Part shown: piece after piece, positions 58,400 to 64,000 of the stretch
How the letters are laid out: every line of letters begins with the position of its first letter
Position numbering within the stretch: the stretch's first letter is position 1
Assembly: GCA_018902385.1 (NCBI GenBank)
Contig: JABSSW010000001.1
Coordinates: forward strand, 682,001 to 746,000
Origin: Physcia stellaris
Taxonomy: Eukaryota; Ascomycota; Lecanoromycetes; Caliciales; Physciaceae
Direction: 5' to 3'
DNA length: 64,000 nt
Made by a program: the position numbers and the translations under genes
The notes under the pieces: generated by a model
Told to the model about the DNA's origin: nothing
The model's input: only the letters and a program-made list of their open reading frames with translations
The model's database searches: none

Positions 58400-59285
58400 C
58401 TGGCGGGAAATCCTTACAGATGCCAATCGGTTGCAGCCACAAGCCTTGAAGTGGCCGGACCGCCGATTATCAGCCCAGCAGTTTCGACAACAGTTCCAAA
58501 ATTCCGCCGCAGTGGAAGATCAGTCGATTGAACATAGTCTAAGGCCAGACAAGTGAGCAAGGGCACCGTAAGCAGCTGTGTCGCCTACTCCGTACCGTTG
58601 ATAATGTCAGTAGTCGAAAGTCCCAGACCTGAAGAGCCCATCCCCACAACGACTCGTGACAACGAGAGCTGCCATAGAGACTGGCTCAAGCCGCTGAAAG
58701 AAATGAACTATTCGCAGGCCTCACCGTAGGATTTGGTCGGACTCTGTACCACAAGATGAATACGAAAGCAAATGAAAGCGCTGCTGCTATTGCCAATAGC
58801 TTGCTCCCAAATACATTAGAAAAATGGGCATACTGAGTGATGCTTTAGCAATCTTAGGACCATTACGAAGGTGAAGCACACTCACAAGCGTTTGAAATGC
58901 AGACTGACTTATCGATTCTGTACAACCAATCCACACAGCATTGCTGAGCTGGTTCAAGTTCGAAGCTAAGGTGTAGGTGATTAATAGGGGCCTCCAGCGG
59001 GGAACTTCTCGCAGGGACTACCTATGTGTCCGCTGTAGCTACTGAGGAGGTACGACAAATCGTACGGAGCAATGAAAACACTGACAGCATGTCAGCCATA
59101 AAGGATTTCGGATACTTCGGGACGTGCCTGAAGAACCACCCAATGAATAACCCTGGCAAAGCTTGGACAAGGGAACCCTTCATCCTCTCCACGACGCTGG
59201 TAGCATCATCAGCTGGTGTTATATCTGGGATATCATTCCTCACGCCGTGGAGCAAGGCTGATTCCTCGGATCTAGGGCTGCTCAT
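58400..59285 (-). pseudogene. Decayed MFS drug-transporter gene
   Basis: Minus-strand pieces in order: ATG at 59285 (MSSPRSEESALL), TSSVATADT near 59040 (first-helix motif region), NLNQLSNAVWIG near 58926-58960, and GMGSSGLGLSTTDIING near 58600-58645. These match successive parts of a 14-helix MFS multidrug transporter (the ATADT-like, LSNAxWVG-like and GxGGGG-like motifs). Stops and frame changes separate them and the C-terminal half is absent, so the gene is dead and truncated. Confidence 0.55.
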
Positions 59286-59575
59286 TGTATCCTCCTCCGT
59301 CTTTGGGGCCCAATTGCCACGTCTATGATTATCCACGACAGACACAACCGATATCAGGGCATGCCATGCTAAGGAAAGACATTGCAACTTTAGGGGCATC
59401 AACAGGCAGCCAGTTAATCATGCTATCTTAGAGATGATGCAATCTTGCATATGAGACAAAAAGGGTAACTGGTCAGAATCTGCTGCCAAGAGGTAGCCTT
59501 GTTGAATCCTAAACGGCTGAAGAGGTTCGTGTTTAATCTTATCACTGAAACTATGAAAGTAAAGAAACTCCGCGT

Positions 59576-60941
59576 TCAACCACTCTGACCCGAGTAGTAG
59601 GGTTCATCGTCTGCCGAGTCGGTGTGATACCGTTCATTGTCGGATTCCTCCTCCTCATGGGTTACTTGCGGCTTGCCTTGTAGCCTGTCCCACTCTTGTA
59701 TGAGGCGATCAGCCTTGTCAAACGGGTCACGCCCTCGCATCCCACTCATGGCAAGTTTGAACAGTTCCCTCGCTAGTCGGTAATGAGGCATGTGAAAGAA
59801 CTTCAACAAATCCACCCCAACCGTATCTTCGAATTTCCGCTTCAATGCTCGATCTTCCTCCGTGGCCGGTTCATCGTTGGCATGGATGTCTTCGAAGTCG
59901 TCGGATCCACCGCTCGCGTCGTCTTCGGTGGACCAGGCCCAGATCCAGGACGGAGGCTCGCAGTTCATGAAATGCGGTGCGAAAACGGTGCTGTCCCAGT
60001 CCAGCACGCCGGTAATCTGCAAGGTATTGCTGGTGTTGGAGATGTTGGCCATGACGTTCCGGGGCGCTAGGTCGAGATGGCATAAGCTGAAGAACACACC
60101 GGCGCCGAATAAGCCTGCAGCATCCATCTCTTTGGCGACGATGATGAGTCGATCGAGGTGGTCCAGGTGTGGATCATTCTGAAGGGGGTCTAAAATCAGC
60201 ATTACCATCATCTGAAAATCGAAGCCGAAAGGGACGGCTTTGAGGTGTACTTACCGGATATGCGCGTTTGTCTGCGGCGTTCCAACGCTCGAATTGCAGG
60301 ACGAAAATATCCAGGATGGACTGTTTAGATAGCAATCGATGGTCTTCCTTTTCTGGTTCTGGATCGACCTCGAAGGGACAGAATCCGTAGACATGTGGAT
60401 TTTCGTTATCGCTCGTGATAGTGTCAAGGATTCCTGCGAAGTCGTTTCGAACAGTCAATTGCGAAAGCAGCAATTGTCCCCATTGTTCAGCAACGGATAG
60501 CTTGTGTTCGTGACTTAAGCCACGATAGATAGCATGGAGATCTTGTCCTGGTATCCTGGTATGAACGACGTACGGTTCGTTCAAAGGATTAATATGTGTA
60601 AGGTCGAAAAAGACAATATGTGCCATGGGGATTGAGGTATGCTGTCTAACGTAGTGCAGAATTGCCATCTCACGTTCCTGCTGAGCGAACTCATAGCGTG
60701 GGACCCTTAAGATAAGTCGATCGGAAGCAGGCGTCTGGACTCCAAATATGCGGTTGAAGCTGCCTCCTCTCAATTTTTCGACATTGAAATCCCCGGATTC
60801 TGAGGGCCAAAGTTGTCGGCATAGTTGGTGGATACGAGGAGCGAAGTCCTCCCATGTTTCATGGCCGTAAAGATCCGTGGACGTTTGGGAGACAACAGAT
60901 GAACTGGTGGATTTGCTGATTACTGGGGAAGTCATGGTCAT
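59576..60941 (-). CDS. APH-fold phosphotransferase family protein
   Basis: Two minus-strand exons, 60255-60941 and 59576-60211, give 440 residues; the 43-bp intron is GTAAGT...TTTCAG, phase 0. The aminoglycoside-phosphotransferase/choline-kinase fold is shown by GGSFNRIFGVQ (glycine-rich loop), LILRVPRYE (conserved Lys position taken by Arg), FSLCHLDLAPRNVMAN (catalytic HxDxxxxN) and GVLDWDSTVFAP (metal-binding D). The tail is acidic and disordered. Such fungal proteins are abundant and mostly uncharacterised small-molecule kinases or pseudokinases. The start is the first Met after an open but unrelated upstream stretch. Confidence 0.82.
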
Positions 60942-61836
60942 ACTTAGTCTTTTGAGGTGTTTGCAGTCGCCAATGAGAAGTGGAAGAAAAGAAAGGTATA
61001 CCAGAAGAGTACGCCTGCTAAGTGAAGCCACGCTGTGACAAAGAGACCAAGGATGAATGATATTGTTTGTTGAACAATCATGGTGTTTCGACCATAGGCA
61101 AACAATAAACCCTTCATGATTGTGCAAAGTCATCGTGGCTTCAAACGTGTCGATAGTCGCACGCATACAAGTAATTGCCATGGCAATTCATGAGTATCAT
61201 TACGGACTCTGAAGGTGGCCCTGGTGGAGCCGCGAAATGTGTTCACGCATTGCCTCCATGCAATATGCTTGTGTCCCAGTGGACCCAGAGTTACTGCGCA
61301 ACGTAGAAGATGTTTGAGTCTAGTACTTTGAACGCAATTTAAGAGCAGATAGTCGTAGACAGACTCGGTGCTGTGAGCGGCAAAGGCTTGAGGACCGGCT
61401 TCTTGGCTTAATCTTTTCCCATATAGACCATTGGGAAAACCATCATCAGGCGAAGCGGCTCGGGCGGACAGCAAATTTCAAGCCTCAGTGCTACAAATTA
61501 TCCAGCGGTGTTTCGAGAGTCCGAGAAGATTGATGATCAGCCACCAATGCTAGCGGAAACTACGGCAAAGGATAGAACCCAGGCTTAGCAGCCGTCATTT
61601 TCGCCTATCAACCGATTAGAACCAGGCTCTGCACGGTTAGAAGCTGGACGATCTGGGTCAAAGTCAATAAGCTCGATGCATGCTTTGGATATCTAAGAGT
61701 AGGAAATGTAGATTATTGTAGAATGGAAATTCGCTCCAAACCTCATGACAGACATGATGATCATTATATGCTTACCGAAGCCGTAACGGTATCGTCAGCC
61801 ACCTCACACCTCCAATTCCTACAACTCCCACAAATC
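60942..61836. other. Intergenic stretch, no gene recognised
   Basis: Contains the APH gene promoter and the 3' side of the peroxidase gene. ORFs here lack features. Confidence 0.5.
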
Positions 61837-62433
61837 TCACAGTCCTGCCTTCTCCCCCTTCTTGATCTCCTCCAAAATAACCGCCTCCAGCGTCTCCGGC
61901 TTCGTCGTACTCGCCCACCTCTGGACCACCTTCCCATCTTTTCCAACCAAAAACTTCTCGAAATTCCACTTGATCCTCTTCATGCCCATTAGGCCGGGCA
62001 TCTCCTTCTTCAACCACTCCCACACCGGCTCCGCCTTCTCCCCATTGACCTCCGTCTTGCCCAAGATGGGGAAACTGACGCCGTAGTTGACCTGGCAGAA
62101 CTGCTGGATCGTGTCGTTGTCGCCCGGGTCTTGGTTCATGAATTGGTTGCAGGGAAAGCCGAGGATGGTGAACTTGTCCGGGTGTTGCGCCATTATGGAC
62201 TTGTAGAGGGATTCAAGGGCGGTGAATTGGGGGTGAAGCCGCATTTGGAGGCGGTGTTGACGACCAGGACGACTTTGCCTTTGAGGGAGGTGAGGGGATA
62301 GGGTTGACCTTTTTCTATAGAGGGTGGGTTAGTGAAGAACGGAGAGTTGGATACTTTATCGAGGGGATGGAAGATCGGGTGCAAGCTTACTGTCTAAGGG
62401 CTTGAAATCGTAGAAGGTTGTTGCAGATGCCAT
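61837..62433 (-). CDS. Glutathione peroxidase (thiol type) with an apparent one-base frameshift
   Basis: Minus-strand exons 62391-62433 and 61837-62314, intron 76 bp. Start MASATTFYDFKPLD, then KKGQPYPLTSLKGKVVLVVN, the catalytic-Cys region NTASKCGFTP, then QFTALESLYKS, FPCNQF (partner motif), and KWNFEKFLVGKDG with the conserved Trp and Asn. The enzyme is the Cys-type peroxidase of fungi that uses thioredoxin or glutathione to reduce peroxides. The frame breaks right after CGFTP in a run of five C (62230-62234 on the plus strand as G); a sixth C would restore the frame to 173 residues. Either the gene is newly broken or the run was miscalled. Confidence 0.85.
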
Positions 62434-62822
62434 GGTGCGCGATCGAAGAAATGTCTGGATAATGAATGGTCTGCCGAGGTTGATGTAGAGTTTTGGATGC
62501 TGATGAAGAACGAATCGAGATGGGAGAGGAGGGAATGATGATGATCTCAGTAAGAGCATGAGACAGGTAGGTAACGTTCCTGGATGACAGGCCCGTGACT
62601 GCAAGCACGGCGGAAACAGATTGGTAAAGACCGAGCCGAGGATCTCGGAATAAGCTAGTATGCTTAGCAGGCACATGCTTGGAGCTAATTAGCGCGCGGC
62701 TCTTATCCGACAACCTTGCTCGTCCACAGTCAGTCGATACATAATCCAAATGATTTCCAGCCTTGAGAATCCGAATTTCGATATTGCATTTCATTTGGTG
62801 GTTCTACAGCTGATCGACATCT

Positions 62823-64000
62823 CTAGTGGTCTTTCTTGCGCACTAACACTACAGGGTCGCCGGCTTTGACAACATCGTTCGGCCTTACTAGCAATTTTTC
62901 CACTTTACCGCCTGCTAAATCTTCCTCTGCTCTGACTGTGATCTCCAACTTCATCGCTTCAAGGATTGTTACCGCCTGGTTGGCTTCGAGGATGTCTCCT
63001 TCGTTTGCTGTAATTTTCCATACATTGGCATTCAAAGGGCTACAGATTTTCGATATCGATGGATCTAAGTGATTGAGTTATATTAGCATGGCAACGAAAA
63101 TGGAGTGGCATTTACAGTGAACGATTGGGGTTCATACCGTTAAGCAATGCTTCAACTTTGTCCATCGGAATCTTTCCCTCTGCTTTCTCTTTGTCCCATT
63201 TCTCCATCAATTCGGCCTCTAATTCTGCCATCTTTGTCTGTGCCTCTGCTTGTTTTTTCCTTATCTCCTTCACTTCGTCGCGCGTACCTTCAAGCAAGCG
63301 ATTGTGTTCTTCCATATCAAAGGTCGTGTCTTCGACCACGTACTCGTACCTTCCACTGTGGAATACGGCCAGTTGTCGCTCGTATTCTTCTTCTGAGACT
63401 TCGTGAAATGCTAACTGATCAAAATCTTCGAAGAGCCAAGGTCGTGATAGCGAGTATCCTTTCTTCGAACCAAGAATGTCGACCCCGGGTATTGTCAAGC
63501 CTGTCAGCTGATAGCCGCCCGGTGACTCGACGTTATAAAGAGCCATGCATGCTCCTCCCCATGAGACCTGTCCTTCGGGAGTAAAGACACGAGAGGGGTT
63601 CATCTTAGGGCAATACACTCTCCTCCGGGGATCGATGGGCAGGCATAGTGGAAGTGCCGCAAAGAAGCCGACGCTGATAGCCATTAGACTGTTGTTGAGC
63701 AGTATCTTCTTCAGATCTGCCTTCTCAAGCCCGTTGTTCTTAGCTACAAACTCCATGTTGTCTGGTAAGTACGATGCATAAGGTCGTTGCGTCTCCATAT
63801 AACGCTTGATCGCCTCTTTTTCTCGAGAGGTGTCGAAGGTTATTGGAAGCTTGAATATTCGGCTAGGCATCTTTGCCTTAGACAGATTCCCAATTGTTTC
63901 TTCCAAAGATACTAGATGTGAGATGAGATTATCTTGTGAGATCTGTAAACCATCGTAGTAGATGAGAAGCGAATTGCAACAGCCGACGGTATTGACAAGA
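62823..64000 (-). CDS. DUR1,2: Urea amidolyase/urea carboxylase, C-terminal part (cut by window edge)
   Basis: Minus-strand exons 62823-63064 and 63138 to the window edge; the 73-bp intron starts GTATGA and ends CTTAG. Reading from the edge: VNTVGCCNSLLIYYDG, SLEETIGNLSKAKMPSRIFK, MNPSRVFTPEGQVSWGG, SPGGYQLTGLTIPGVDILGS, RPWLFEDFDQLAFHEVSEEE, then a charged helix and the biotinyl domain ILEAMKLEI near the end. This is the KipI-like plus biotin carrier part of urea carboxylase/urea amidolyase, which carboxylates urea with ATP to allophanate in the cytosol. The biotin-carboxylase and any amidase part would lie beyond 64000. Some fungi keep this enzyme beside urease. Confidence 0.88.

Overview
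The window reads as nuclear DNA of a filamentous ascomycete (Pezizomycotina). Genes are intron-poor to moderately split, introns are short (about 41-90 bp, occasionally to 244 bp) with GT-AG borders and CTRAY-like branch sites, and the protein families (CFEM, Clr5, DUF6594, GMC/cellobiose-dehydrogenase-like oxidase, urea amidolyase, SAGA subunit SGF29, Arf6, dynactin p25) are fungal or eukaryotic. The class cannot be fixed from the sequence. All exon joins were worked out by hand from frame, splice-site and family fit.

Layout. 0-23 kb is a gene-rich arm: a DUF6594 gene cut by the left edge; a membrane protein with two retropepsin-like domains; a 776-bp inverted-repeat DNA element; a CFEM receptor-like protein; a flavin amine oxidase; a secreted protein of unknown family; SGF29; a secreted UshA-like metallophosphoesterase; mannose-6-phosphate isomerase; a secreted GMC oxidoreductase; an alpha/beta hydrolase. 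23-35.3 kb is an accessory island without a clean host gene: LINE gag-like, helicase-like and rhodopsin-domain fragments, short dispersed repeats, a piggyBac-family transposon with 33-bp inverted ends, and a very AT-rich mutated block into which a small LTR element with 185-bp LTRs and a GTCTT target duplication has inserted.

36-50 kb returns to ordinary genes: a coiled-coil protein, an Hcs1/IGHMBP2-type helicase, dynactin p25, Arf6, a MetE-like methyltransferase, an F-box-like protein, and a D123-like protein. 50-61 kb is looser: an unassigned 476-residue ORF, a broken C2H2 gene, a five-exon Clr5 gene, a GNAT acetyltransferase, a decayed MFS transporter and an APH-fold kinase-like gene. The right end holds a glutathione peroxidase with an apparent one-base frameshift and the C-terminal part of a urea amidolyase.

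The genes look like independent housekeeping and accessory functions; I see no convincing metabolic cluster. The most unusual signals are (1) a cytosine-loss signature in the AT-rich island that spares CpA and CpG but removes CpT and CpC, unlike classic RIP, (2) several genes whose coding strand flips from C/A-rich to G/T-rich part-way along, (3) the tandem retropepsin-like membrane protein, and (4) covarying hairpin repeats inside the LTR element.
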